Below are positions 46,014-57,357 of a stretch of 64,000 nt of DNA, one piece after another. This stretch comes from Liopterus haemorrhoidalis. Taxonomy: Eukaryota; Arthropoda; Insecta; Coleoptera; Dytiscidae. The stretch lies in assembly GCA_963971575.1 (NCBI GenBank), contig OZ020616.1, positions 4,980,924 through 5,044,923 on the forward strand, read 5' to 3'. The notes beneath the pieces are model-generated. The model had not been told where the DNA came from. It worked only from the letters and a program-made list of their open reading frames with translations, and did not search any database. Every line of letters starts with the position of its first letter. The stretch's first letter is position 1. Both the position numbers and the translations under genes were made by a program.

Positions 46014-47465
46014 TATTCGAGATTCACAAAAAGCTGAACATATTTCTGTTTGAAATTGATACACAATATACATGGAAAGACCTTATACAGCATTTCAAGT
46101 ATTCCATCAAAATGAAAATGTTGAGGAAAACTGTCTTATAACTTATTTATTTACTAAATTATTTTAATAAATATTTAATAATTATTTTAAAAACTTGTAA
46201 TCGCCTCAAGCAATTTTGAGCAATATTTATAATTAAAATTGTACTCTGTCATAGAATTAAACTGTTCAATACATTTTGATATTCATTTGTTTCATTCATA
46301 GCACGCTGATTCCTGTGCGATTTGATTTAAATTAATGTCAATTTAATATGCATTTTTCTCAAAATTTTTGTGATGTAAGGGTATTAAACTGTGTATTCGT
46401 TGAATTCAGAATAAAAATTCCTTCCGAACAAAAATATAAAAAAAAATGTGTTCTCATTTAAAATAAAAAAGTTGGGTTCCATATTTGGAGAACCACTGAT
46501 CATAAAAAAAATTGTTAGTAATTTTGTAATAGACTAGCAAAATGGTATTTCTTTCCTAATTTAACCAACCTCGTAGCTCTTATAACTCTCGAGATAGCAA
46601 TTGTTGCACACTTAGATTGAACACCTTATTAGAAATAAACTCGAAAGTTGAAAAACTTTAGTCGAATCGTCTCCTGCAAAAAATTGTGTTCTAAATTCTA
46701 GATTCCACTGTATTTCAATATTTTAACAACCGGTACGTGTGTTCCGGTTTATACCGGTTGATCATTAGTCCTGTGAGTACCCTTATAATTGATATCACAG
46801 AGCACCTCCTTTAATTTTTCGCTAGAGAGTTGTCATAACAAATTGTTTCCTAATATCTACAATTTTCAAGGATTGTTTATAAAGTTGAAAATTAAATATA
46901 ATTTTACATAATATTTTAAATATCAAAATCACCAAAATACTATAAATATTTTTTAATAAATAACTTACCTACGAATATAAACAAAACAGTTTCCGCGTAA
47001 TCCTGCGCTTTAGTTAGGACACCCGTGATATTCGAACGAATGTAAACGCGATACTACTGTTGAGCACATGGCGCGCCGTCATTTAACTGGCGCGAGACGC
47101 CTGGCGTCCAGAGCGTCGGCGTCACCAAAACCGCGTGCGAACTAACTTAACTTATTCTAAACTTGTGTCAACTTTGTTTTTCACTTTAACGAAAATTCAA
47201 GAATTAGTTTGGAAAGTTATAATACAATATGATTGAAAATTATTTTAAGTTAAGAGCGTTTTAAAAAGATACACTCAAAGCATGCTGATTTGTTACCCAT
47301 ATTTAAAATAATATAATTAAAAATTGTCTCTTAATACTGGCATTAAATACTCAACATTTTTGAACCTTTGGAAATAGAGAACGGGAAATCGCAATCATCT
47401 TTGAATTCGAAGTCATCTTTTGACGTGAATCGTCTTAAAAATCGGTCCGAGATATGGGTTGCATG
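46014..47465. other. Intergenic interval with a CpG-rich patch at 46990-47150
   Basis: Most is AT-rich. At 47035-47140 CpG-dense sequence appears (GGCGCGCCGTC, GGCGCGAGACGCCTGGCGTC, AGAGCGTCGGCGTC). It could be a promoter or first exon of an unseen gene or a GC-rich repeat; no ORF supports either. ACCGG motifs recur at 46730-46765. Confidence 0.4.
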
Positions 47466-47752
47466 TAGAGATGGGTCGTTCATGAACGAACCGGCTCACT
47501 GAGCCGACTCAGTACACTGACCGAAGTGAAACGGTTCACCAAATTGAAAAGAGCCGGCTCACGGCTCACTGTATAGTTTCAAGTTTCAAGGATACTATTG
47601 GTCGGGCGATTGTGAGCAGTGACCGAAGTGATCCGGATCTGGATCGATGTCATGTTGAACTTCGCGAGAACTCGGCTTGTAATGTATTATCATAAAGTGT
47701 ATTTTGTCATCAATTTGTAGGGCAGTTTATTTGAAACTAATAGGCTTAGTCT
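47466..47752 (+). mobile_element. Family C fragment (left half)
   Basis: It starts TAGAGATGGGTCGTTCATG and matches C2 to about AACTAATAGGCTTAGTC, then stops where family-K sequence begins. Confidence 0.8.
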
Positions 47753-47754
47753 TA

Positions 47755-48060
47755 TCTTCACGAATTGAGGTCCCTTCATAACGTTTTGACTATTTTTAGC
47801 ATGATTATGTTTGTCTGTCTGTCGGTCCGTGTACACTTGCAGAGCAAATTCGACTAATAGGATTTTTATGAAACTTCATATTTAAGCTTTTGACATCAAT
47901 GGCACGAGTTGATCAACTTTTGGTAAAAATCGGTTAACTAGAAATGGAAGTTTACTCGTGCCGGTCACGATGGCGTAGTGGTTAGTGTAACGATGCACTG
48001 GCTTCTAGACCATGAGGACTCGGGTTCGAATCCCGGTTATGGCATGGATTTTTCAAAAAT
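47755..48060 (+). repeat. Family K repeat with tRNA-like module
   Basis: CACGAATTGAGGTCCCT and a TGTCTGTCTGTCGGTC run (shared with 14085-14255) precede a tRNA-like segment at 47963-48045. That segment has A-box GATGGCGTAGTGGTTAGTG, B-box GGTTCGAATCCC and an intact T-stem, but the acceptor and anticodon stems do not pair well. I read it as a SINE-type tRNA derivative and not a functional tRNA. Confidence 0.6.
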
Positions 48061-48792
48061 AAATGCATCTACTGAATAATGACCTCAGAAGCTAAATCCA
48101 AAAAAAAATTTTAAAAAAGTATTTAAGATTTTTGCGAATATTTCACAGCAGGGAAATATTTCGAAAAAATGTATTCAACAAAAGTTGCTATAAAGGCAAT
48201 AACCAACAACTTTTATTTGAGACATTTTTTGATAAAACAGCATAAATTAAACAAGTACTTTGTAATGGCGGTTGGTCCTGTGGTGGCCACAGCTTTATTT
48301 TTTGTAGGTGCATTTCTGTTTTTTTTTTTTTTTTTTTTCTATCTTCAGTTGGTCTACAAAAGGTTCCCGGGCTGGTTTAATTTTTAGGGTTTTGTAGGTA
48401 TGACCAACAAAAAACCCTTATAACGTCCCTCATGTTTCTGTCTGTCTGTCTATCTGTACGGTAAAAATTGTAGCCAAATTGTTTAACTTAGAAAGTTGAA
48501 ATTTGGCACGCTTAACAACTCTTTGATCCATAAGAAAAATACTGAGAGTTAAAAAACACATCCCGAGATAAATATAAACAAATATGTATTAAATGAAAAT
48601 TTAAATATATTTTTTGGGACATATCAAATAAAAGCTCTTAATGAGTGGATCAACAAGCAAATTTTTATTTTTGAAACTGATTTTTTGTCCCCCACTCTAT
48701 CTCCAAGAGAAATGGATCTTCTGCAATTTTTTTATTTTTAATGAAATAATTATTTTTTTAATTACAGGTTAAAATATGGCTAATATTTTTTT

Positions 48793-48938
48793 TTTCATTT
48801 TCATTTCATCATTTTCAAAATCATAAAATGTATATTATATTATTTTATTTTATTATTATTATGATTATTTTTTTTTTCTCAATGTAATAGTTAAAACCCT
48901 ATACGCCGCAAGGCCTAGGGGAAATAAAGAATTATATA
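48793..48938 (+). mobile_element. 146-bp LINE 3' tail with 18-bp TSD
   Basis: Bracketed by TATGGCTAATATTTTTTT (48775-48792, 48939-48956). It ends GCCGCAAGGCCTAGGGGAAA and AATAAAG, like the 3' UTR of the LINE at 10021-10636. Extreme 5' truncation. Confidence 0.8.
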
Positions 48939-49477
48939 TATGGCTAATATTTTTTTGTATTTATGGCTAAATTTATATACATATGCCTAAGTTGAAAATA
49001 AAAAAAAAATAACTGCTGGGAATCGAGTTCATGTGTGTAAGGAACCTACTGTTATACGCCATGATTCAATCTATTGTTTGACTTAGTTCAGTTTTTTGTT
49101 TTTAAGGTATAAAACAAGAATAAATCATTTTTAGTAGTGAAATACTTATGCAGAAAAATCCCTGGGATTATTTAATTTAAATAAATACGAAGTATGTAAG
49201 GAGGTGGTACTGAAAGCCTATTTTTCATTATTCCAATCCCACCTAAATTATGGTATACTTATATGGGGACATTCTCCCTTCGCTGACAAAATTTTTATCC
49301 TTCAGCGTAAAACTGTCAGAATTATCGCCGTCGCTGCCTACAGAGCCGAATGTCGAGATTATTTTACAAGTCTCAAAATAATGACCGTACCACCATTATT
49401 CATTTATAATTGCCTCTTACTAATACATAAGAATTTGAGCAAATTCACTACTCTTGGAAACTCGCATGGGTACAATA

Positions 49478-49729
49478 AAGGCTGACCATTTTCTTAAGAA
49501 GGCAATGCGGGACGGAGCAAGAAAAAGGTCCTCATCTCCCAAATCCAAGTGAAGAGCAAAAAAAAAAGGTCTTCACCTACCAAATCCAAGTGAAGAGCAA
49601 AAAAAAGGTCCTCACCTCCCAAATCCAAATGCGGGACAATGCGGGACAAAATGTTAAAATGCGGGACTTTTGCGGGACGCATCTTAATGCGGGACAAAAT
49701 GTTAAAATGCGAGACGAATGGTCACCCTA
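49478..49729. mobile_element. hAT-like element F2
   Basis: Ends AAGGCTGACCATTTTC and GAATGGTCACCCTA. The 8-bp TSD GTACAATA is complete on the left (49470-49477). On the right it is cut in two by element G: GTA at 49730-49732 and, after G, CAATA at 50300-50304 (G duplicated the TA). Internal AATGCGGGAC and CTCCCAAATCCAAGTG repeats match F1. Confidence 0.85.
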
Positions 49730-49732
49730 GTA

Positions 49733-50297
49733 ATGGGTGTTTTTTTTAGAGGTATAGAACTTTAAATTGCAATAAAACAACGATGGATTATTCGATTGAC
49801 ATGAATTTTTTTTTATTCGAAAGATAATCTTGTGGCATTACATTTTAAATATGATTTCTGGCATATGACCGCCACGGCTGGCTCGGATGTAGTCCAATCT
49901 AGACGTCCAATTTTCGATGACTTTTTCCAACATTTGTGGCCGTATATCGGCAATAACACGGCGAATGTTGTCTTCCAAATGGTCAAGCGTTTGTGGCTTA
50001 TCCGCATAGACCAATGACTTTACATAGCCCCACAGAAAGTAGTCCAGCGGTGTTAAATCACAAGATCTTGGAGGCCAATTCACAGGTCCAAAACGTGAAA
50101 TTAGGCGGTCACCAAACGTGTCTTTCAATAAATCGATTGTGGCACGAGCTGTGTGACATGTTGCGCCGTCTTGTTGGTATGATTTAATGTAATGCCACAA
50201 GATTATCTTTCGAATAAAAAAAAATTCATGTCAATCGAATAATCCATTGTTGTTTTATTGCAATTTAAAGTTCTATACCTCTAAAAAAAACACCCGT
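49733..50297 (-). mobile_element. Internally deleted DD41D element G, inserted in F2's TSD
   Basis: Long TIRs (over 80 bp, edge ATGGGTGTTTTTTTTAGAGG and mirror) with TA duplicated (49731-49732, 50298-50299). The minus-strand ORF 50200-49838 keeps QQDGATCHTARATIDLL and SCDLTPLDYFLWGYVKSL (41-residue spacing) and the C-terminus. The first Asp and the DNA-binding domain are deleted. Same family as the relic at 14887-17217. Confidence 0.9.
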
Positions 50298-50729
50298 TAC
50301 AATACTCGCTCAAAAAACAATATCCATTCTCAGTACCTTCGCTTAAACAAATCTAGAAATTGCTCAAATTATTATTGTATAAAATTTTTCAATGTGTTGC
50401 CCAAGGAGATTAAATAACTATCATGGAAGCTCTTAGTATTCAAATAACGAATAAAGATGATTATCAAAAAACTTTATATCAAAAAAATATTCTTAGACAT
50501 CCAGCATTCTGTTGGCTTCTTACACTTATAAAATACCTACAAAACCCTGAAATGTGTGAATCACATCAATTTCTTATTTTATCATAAAATGAAACATGAA
50601 AACAAATGAAAATATTTTTCGTTTGAAAATTGAAATAAACTTCAAATAATTTTCATTTATCATTTTATAAAGAATCTTTATGAGGAATAGAACATTAATC
50701 GCCTTATCACACAATGGTGATCTTTACTT

Positions 50730-52393
50730 TCTTTGGTCTAAGAGGAGCTAAAAGAAAGAATCTGGGGTAATTTCATGTTTCACGTTGGTATGTGAAAATT
50801 AAAAATGCCCACAGTGAAACCATGGAAACGAATGACATTTTTTAAATAATAATTAATTTTTACATATTTTAAAGACAAAAAAATAATAAATAAATGGAAA
50901 ATTTGTATTAAGAATGACATTTAATAATGAAAATGACATTTTATAATGATACTAACCTTAACCTAAAAATATTTATTGTAAGTATGATTTACAAAGTTCA
51001 ACCAAAATGTTCAAAAGCTCGAAACTACAAGGTGTCTCAAAAGAAATTTTATATTTAGTGGATCGATTAAAAAAAAAGTAAGCCGTATATAGAAAAAATG
51101 TTTATTAATTATTAAAATTAACTTTTTGGGGATTTATTTCTTAAAAATAATATCGTCTAAATGTAGACCCTCGCGTTCTCGGCACTCATTTAATCGAACA
51201 GTAAAATTACTTATGACGTCTCGGCAGGTGGACTCAGGGATGGCTGCCATTTCGTGACGGATATTTTCTTTCAAATGCGCCAGTGAAGTCGGTTTATTGG
51301 CGTAAACTTTAGATTTAAGATAACCCCATAGGAAAAATTCCATAGGGGTTAAATCTGACTGCGTGGAGGCCAATTTATGTCACCTCTCCGGGAGATCAAT
51401 TTGCCTGAGAAAATTTCACGAACACGTGGCAGAGACATATTGGACGTGTGTGAAGTTGCTCCGTCCTGTTGGAACCATGTTCTTTGGTTATAGCCAGGAA
51501 AGTTTTGCAGTTCAGGTACCAAGAAGTTGTCTAACATCTCCACATAACGCTCTGAATTCACTGTAACTGCACGCCCCCTTTCGTCTTCAAAAAAGTAAGG
51601 GCCGATAATTCCTCGCGCCGACATCGCAGCCCATACGGTCACTTTAGGCGAATGTAGGGGTTTCTGATGTTTGCGTTTCGGATTCGTTGCACTCCAGTAG
51701 CGGCAGTTCTGCTTATTTACGTGGCCATTAATATGAAAATGAGCTTCATCCGAAAACAACATGTTGGTAAACGTTGAAAATCGCTCAATCACCTGATTTA
51801 CGAAATTAAGCCTCTGACTGGCATCTTGGGGCTTTAATTCTTGCACCAATTGAATTTTGTAGGGGTGCAGCTTTAGGTCTTTGTGCATAATGCGATGTAA
51901 TGATGATCTATGAACATTTAAAGCACTTGCGAGCTTCCGAATTGAAAGGTTCGGGTCGTCACGAACAGACTGATTAAACTTCTCCACGTTTTCTACCGTT
52001 CTTGATGACCTAGGTCGCCCGGATTTTGATTTATCCAGCGTTGTACCAGTCTCTTCAAACTTTTTAACCCAATGTCGAATGAGAGGAATGCTTGGCGCAT
52101 CATTTAAGTGGCGAAAACCTCGAATACTGCAGAATTTTCTACGCGCTACAGTCGCCGAATCACCGTTTTTGTAAAACTCTCGCACGAATAACGCGCGGTC
52201 TGCTCCCGAGAAACGCTCCATAGCGACTAAATTCCCAAGAGCCAGGCTACCGATTGACATAACCCCCGCGTCCCTCGGATACGTTGCGTTCTCGCAGTAA
52301 GCTAAATAAATATAAAATTTCTTTTGAGACACCTTGTATAAATGTTACTAGATTGCAAAATCTAGTTCCGCCTAAAGGTATGGAATAGCCTAT
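50730..52393 (+). mobile_element. Diverged MITE family A copy hosting a DD41D transposon
   Basis: The left end is worn (ACCATGGAAACGAATGACAT at 50818 is recognisable). The right end CTAGATTGCAAAATCTAGTT then CCGCCTAAAGGTATGGAATA ends near 52393. The DD41D element (51028-52336) is inserted about 60 bp before the right end. Confidence 0.75.
51028..52336 (-). mobile_element. DD41D Tc1/mariner-like transposon, copy 2, one frameshift
   Basis: The TIRs CAAGGTGTCTCAAAAGAAAT and mirror are flanked by TA on both sides (51026-51027, 52337-52338). The transposase (ATG 52221, MERFSGADRALFVREFYKNG) is open through FSDEAHFHINGHVNK and WFQQDGATSHT to INWPPRS near 51355. A small deletion there shifts the frame, and the tail resumes as DLTPMEFFLWGYLKSK, where the third catalytic Asp reads Glu. 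The stop found in copy 1 is absent here. Confidence 0.92.
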
Positions 52394-53290
52394 AATTCTT
52401 AGGAGTGTATCTAAAAGCATCTTCAAGCTCGAGATGAGACAATGTATTGCTCCACATAAGCTCATTACCTTCCTTACAGAAGCAAATAATTTATCTGCTT
52501 GCATAGAAGTAGGTTTTGATATCGAAATTAATAGAAACTATATGCCAGGGGTGTCAATTATTAAGAAAGTTTGACTGTGACGGTAAATTTTTACGGTCGT
52601 TGTTCTTTCCTAAAAACTGAGGCTTTAACTTCAAGGTGTGGACCTTTTTTTGTGTACTGGACGTGTAGAATAGATAAAAAAACCGGACAAACCTTTGGCA
52701 TATGACCAAAAATCATTATACGTTCGATCGGTCGAACGCATTCGACGATATTGAAACCCTTGCTATGTACAATGTCTATAGATTCTAAATTCAATATAGA
52801 CGATAAGAAATAAGTAATGTTTGTATGAAGGCGAATTGTGCTGTTCAATTTATACAGTAATCCCTAAACACAGCCCTATCATACTAAACAGACGTTTAAT
52901 TAACTTGTCTACGTTGTGTCGTACGACAGTCGCACAGAAAATCCTCTAATACCTTCAAAACGCTCTTACTTCACTTCATATGGAATCTTAAAACACCTTC
53001 ATTTTGTTTAATTTTTATTTGAATAATCAAAAAGGATTTAATGTTACTGATGGAAGAGCATACGATGACACGATCTAACAAGGTAAAATAAAAGAGTAAC
53101 ATCGAGAGATACTTTCGTTTATTTAGGAACGACGTACAGCAAAGACATTGATGTGATTGGCGTATTTTCAACAAGTTATACTCCGACCACCCAAAGCAAA
53201 TAAATTAAAACTGAAATATTATTTACGTTACTATATTAGGTATAAATCACAAAAAAAAAAACATTTTAATTTAATTTTTCTACTAATCAC
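52394..53290. other. Interval with no clear gene
   Basis: A possible LINE scrap at 53115-53170 (TFVYLGTTYSKD resembles an RTE-type RT block) is the only suggestion of coding ancestry. Confidence 0.35.
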
Positions 53291-53299
53291 TGCTGTGCC

Positions 53300-54740
53300 A
53301 AATACACAGTAAAAGTATTTCAAATACCAAATACCGATCAAAGTATTTGAAATAACAAATACTATTAGTTATCACTGGTAAAACTTATTTCAAATATAAT
53401 TCTTTTAAAAACTGTGTGAAATAATGTATTTCAAATACTTTAATTGTATTTGAGATACTGGGAAATATTTGAAATACTAGGAAATTTTGAAATAATAGGA
53501 AACTATTTGGAATAATAGGAAAATATTTTAAAGATGTACTAGGGAAATATTTGAAATAATAGGGAAATATTTGAAATACCAGGAAATATTTGAAATATTT
53601 ACAAACAAAATACAGTCACTTCTCGACTTACGACGGGGTTCGGTTCCGCAACTTTGTATAGTATTTTGCAGATTTATTTTCTAAGAATCTACGAATATAA
53701 TTACATATAGAAATCTATAGGATTTCGTAGGCATAAACAAGAAACTCTAGATACTCCTATATGATTAGATCGATATATAAAATATTTTTCAGATTTATTT
53801 TCTAAGAATCTGCTGATAAAATAACATATAGAAATGTCAAGGGTTTCGTAGTCATAAACAAAAAATTCTAGACACTCCTATATCCTATGACCGATATGAA
53901 CAATATTTTGCAGATTTACTCTCTAAGAATATGCGGACCAAATAACATATAGAAATGTCTAGGGTTTCGTAGTCATAAATAAGAAACTCTAGACACTCCT
54001 ATATTCTTTGATCGATATGAAAAATATTTTGCAGATTTATTCTCTAAGAATCTGCGGATAAAACAACGTATAGAAATGTCTAGAGTTTCGTAGGCATAAA
54101 CAAGAATCTCTACACACTTCTATATCTTTTTATCGATATGAAAATATTTTGCAGATCTATTAATTAAAAATCTGCGGATAAAATAACCTATAGAAATGTC
54201 TAGGCTTTCTTAGGCATAAACAAGAAACTCTGGGATACTCCTATATCCTTTGACCGATATGAACAATATTTTGCAGATTTATACTCTAAAGATCTACAAA
54301 TATAGCTACATACATAAATATCTAGGATTTCGTAGGTATTAATAAGAAACTCTAGACAATCCTATATCCTTTGACCGATATGAACAATATTTGAAATATT
54401 AGGAATTATATGAAATATTTACTAAAAAAATATTTGAAATATTAGGAAATATTTGAAATACTAGGATATATTTGAAATACTTTAGAAGTTTGACATTTGC
54501 AGACAACAAATATCATATACAAATACCACTGCAAAAGTATTTGCAAATCCAAATACTAAGTTATATAAAAGTATTTGAAATACAATATTTCAAATGCCAG
54601 AAATTAATTCAAATACTTTTTCAAATACCAGAAAGTAATTGAAATACTTTTTCAAATACTTGAAATATTTGAAATACTGGAATGTTTGAAATACTGGAAT
54701 ATTTGAAATATTTGAAAAACACGCGCTAGTATTGTAGAAC
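53300..54740. mobile_element. Element J with ATTTGAAATA subterminal repeats and central satellite
   Basis: Both flanks (53310-53620 and 54380-54720) are dense tandem-like runs of ATTTGAAATACTAGGAAAT-type motifs in mirrored orientation. They enclose the 121-bp satellite. The organisation parallels element I (reiterated short motif at both ends), which suggests a hAT-like origin; exact ends and TSD are not resolved. Confidence 0.5.
53669..54391. repeat. Six-unit satellite, about 121-bp period
   Basis: Units start with CAGATTTATT.TCTAAGAATCT at about 53669, 53790, 53911, 54032, 54152 and 54273. Each contains ACATATAGAAATGTCTAGG and ATAAACAAGAAACTCTAGA blocks. The period is nearly constant; divergence between units is moderate. 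Confidence 0.9.
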
Positions 54741-54756
54741 TTATTGCTCAACACTA

Positions 54757-55163
54757 CAGTCTGTTTCAAACGCTTAGGCGGAACTAAATGGGAATTTCGT
54801 TCTTTTAGGTTGTCACGACAAGGGACCATTCTTGGGTTATTTAATTTTTCACGTTGGAATGTCAAAATTTAAAATTACAACAATGAAACCATGGAAACGA
54901 ATGACCTATGTCAAAATTAAATTATTTTTTTATATATTTTAATGACAAGAAAATAAATAAATGGGAAATTTGTATTAAGAATTACACAAAAAATCAAAAT
55001 ATAAAGAAAATGACATTTTAAAATGATATTAACTTTAACCAAAAATTTTTTATTGTAAGTATGATTTACAAAGCTTAAACAAAACGGCCGAAAAGCACGA
55101 TTTAAGCGATGAAAGTAACTAAATTGCAAAATCTAGTTACGCCTAAGCGTTTGAAATAGACTG
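54757..55163 (+). mobile_element. MITE family A copy 3
   Basis: CAGTCTGTTTCAAACGC at the left and CGTTTGAAATAGACTG at the right, TA on both sides (54755-54756, 55164-55165). 407 bp. Confidence 0.92.
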
Positions 55164-55373
55164 TATCTCTTCGTCCAATTCATCTGTTTGGTAAATTTTC
55201 ATTCTGATAAGCCTTAACATCGCAATGAAAATGAAGAGGTCCCCATCTTGTTGAAAATAAAATTACTATTTATCCTATTTATACAAATAGTTCACGCATG
55301 TGGGAAATAATTAATTTCTGAACTAGTTTAATATATTTTGGATAAATTACCCTGCATCTATGATTGTAAAATA

Positions 55374-55437
55374 AGGAATTAAAAATGTTATTTGTTAAAT
55401 ACAAATACATTCAAAATTTAAGTTTTTAAAACATTAT

Positions 55438-55478
<41 letters not shown>

Positions 55479-55670
55479 ACAATGCTCATTTATTTATATA
55501 ATATGTACGCACATATTTTATTTTATTTTTTGTGGAATTGATAATTCTTTTTAATATATGCACGCAGAGTAAAAAATAAATTTGAACAAATACAGTAAAC
55601 AAATATATCATTAATAATTATTATCTATTCACGTGTGTATTTGTAAAGTGACATTTCTAAAAACACTTTG

Positions 55671-55705
<35 letters not shown>

Positions 55706-55767
55706 GAATTAAAAATGTTATTTGTTAAATACAAATACATTCAAAATTTAAGTTTTTAAAACATTAT

Positions 55768-55843
<76 letters not shown>

Positions 55844-55904
55844 ATAATGTTTTAAAAACTTAAATTTTGAATGTATTTGTATTTAACAAATAACATTTTT
55901 AATT

Positions 55905-55950
<46 letters not shown>

Positions 55951-56140
55951 AAGTGTTTTTAGAAATGTCACTTTACAAATACACACGTGAATAGATAATA
56001 ATTATTAATGATATATTTGTTTACTGTATTTGTTCAAATTTATTTTTTACTCTGCGTGCATATATTAAAAAGAATTATCAATTCCACAAAAAATAAAATA
56101 AAATATGTGCGTACATATTATATAAATAAATGAGCATTGT
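55374..56140. repeat. Long (TA)n-rich inverted duplication upstream of TM2D2
   Basis: 55480-55800 and 55805-56140 are near-perfect mirror images (outer edge CAATGCTCATTTATTTATAT). The centre is (TA)n, and (TA)n tracts punctuate each arm. In addition 55374-55470 repeats the innermost part of the left arm (AGGAATTAAAAATGTTATTT) directly. It ends about 280 bp before the TM2D2 start codon. It could be a real palindromic duplication or a fold-back assembly artefact. Confidence 0.85.
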
Positions 56141-56420
56141 AATTATATTTCATAAATATAAATATCAAAATTTATAGTGTATTTACGTAAACGGTGACTA
56201 CAACAGTGCGGTAATGCCCTAAATATTACAAAATTTTCATAAAATATAATTTTTAAAATAATTTTTAACTGCTGCCATCTATTCGAAAACTCTTGAACTA
56301 TATACTTCAGTCTACTGTCAGCCCAGTTTATCAAATGAAATGTCAAAATCAAACGTGACAAAATTGAGGAAAAAATACATAAAAACCAAAATTTCAAAAC
56401 TGAAATATTTGTGATGAGAA

Positions 56421-56619
56421 ATGGCTATGTATGTAGTTTTGTTAATATTATTATATGGAACTATATTGATAACTGGTGAAACTGAACATATAGAAACAAA
56501 AGAAGAAAAATATTATCCTTTAGGGCCCAAAGTATTCTGTTCTTTTTTGCCCGATGAGTTCATAGAGTGTCAAGATCCAGTAGACCACAAAGGGAATAAA
56601 ACAGCGAGGGATGAATTAG
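56421..56619 (+). CDS. TM2D2: TM2 domain protein, TM2D2-like, exon 1
   Basis: Exon 1 encodes the start and luminal part of a TM2 domain protein. [20 protein letters not shown] is a signal peptide. [20 protein letters not shown] and [15 protein letters not shown] follow, matching the Cys-containing region upstream of the membrane pair in TM2D2. The first ATG (56421) is used because it places the hydrophobic leader at the N-terminus. The donor is G/GTAACG at 56619-56620 (phase 1); reading on gives only a short extension to a stop at 56669. Joined with exon 2 the protein is about 181 residues, close to animal TM2D2 (Drosophila biscotti). The family is linked genetically to Notch signalling and phagocytosis; its biochemical role is unclear. 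Confidence 0.85.
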
Positions 56620-56921
56620 GTAACGATATCAAAAATATACCAATAAGTATTAGGTTGAGTCACATATAAGTTCCGTTTTCATAAATTAATTTTATTTTTA
56701 AATAAAATGACAACTGTATCTTATTCTATTATATATTCACTATCGTTTGCCACCTGTTGCCATTTATCAGTGAGCTCTTCGATTTCCATTACGTATAATT
56801 ATGATTTTGACATGAAAAACTTCTCATTGAACTGTCAAACTTGGTTTTTATTGTAAAAATTTGTCCTTATTTAAGAGTGTTGCAATAATTTTGCGTGTAA
56901 TATATTTTAATTTGATTCTAG

Positions 56922-57268
56922 GTTACGGATGTGTCAAGTTTGGTGGTATGAAATTCGAAGACGTTGATAAAACAAAAGTAAAATGTACAGTTTTAGATAC
57001 AATTGAATGTTACGGTAATAGAACTTTTTTCCGTGAAGGTTATCCATGTGTAAAATATTCCGAATCATATTTTGCAACAATATTACTGTATAGTATACTA
57101 TTAGGTTTTCTCGGTATGGATCGATTTTGCCTCGGCCAAACGGGTACTGCGGTTGGTAAACTATTAACTTTAGGCGGAGTGGGTATATGGTGGATAGTGG
57201 ATATAGTGCTTCTTATTACGAATCAACTAACTCCAGAAGACGGAAGTAATTGGAATCCGTATGTATGA
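56922..57268 (+). CDS. TM2D2: TM2 domain protein, TM2D2-like, exon 2
   Basis: The acceptor TTTGATTCTAG/GT at 56920-56921 gives a phase-matched join to exon 1 (302-bp intron) and completes the Gly codon of [11 protein letters not shown]. The exon carries conserved cysteines ([21 protein letters not shown]), then two membrane helices: [20 protein letters not shown] and the segment after [12 protein letters not shown] ([14 protein letters not shown]). The DRF motif and the two-helix hairpin define the TM2 domain. The C-terminal LTPEDGSNW corresponds to the GSNW end typical of TM2D2. Stop TGA at 57266-57268. No AATAAA is evident before element N starts 90 bp downstream, so the 3' UTR may extend into or across N. 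Confidence 0.95.
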
Positions 57269-57357
57269 CATAGGCCATAATGTGATAATATTAATATTAA
57301 GTACTATAAAATTTGTGTTCATGTTTTGTTTTAAGAAACTGAATTTTTAATATAATG

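Larger units (their letters stand above)
49170..50425 (+). pseudogene. LINE reverse-transcriptase C-terminal fragment, split by F2 and G
   Basis: AYFSLFQSHLNYGILIWGHS, then KIFILQRKTVRIIA and HGYN, then after the two insertions (50300 on) TRSKNNIHSQY and IKFFNVLPKEIK, are typical of the post-RT region of jockey/CR1-group LINEs. The coding text resumes in register when F2 and G are skipped. The RT active site lies upstream and is missing. Confidence 0.8.
48381..50575 (+). repeat. Family R copy 4, interrupted by LINE sequences
   Basis: The left end is TTTTTAGGGTTTTGTAGGTA; the right end is ACCTACAAAACCCTGAAATG at about 50530-50550. Between them sit a 146-bp LINE tail (48793-48938) and a LINE RT fragment (about 49170-50425) that itself holds F2 and G. 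Confidence 0.7.

Noticed and set aside
47963..48045. Functional tRNA gene
   Set aside because: A- and B-boxes and the T-stem are good, but the acceptor and anticodon stems fail to pair, and it sits in a dispersed repeat. SINE-type derivative is more likely.
56620..56669. Read-through of TM2D2 exon 1 to a short protein
   Set aside because: A GT donor at 56620 with phase-matched acceptor at 56921 restores the conserved ELGYGC join; the read-through tail has no similarity to the family.
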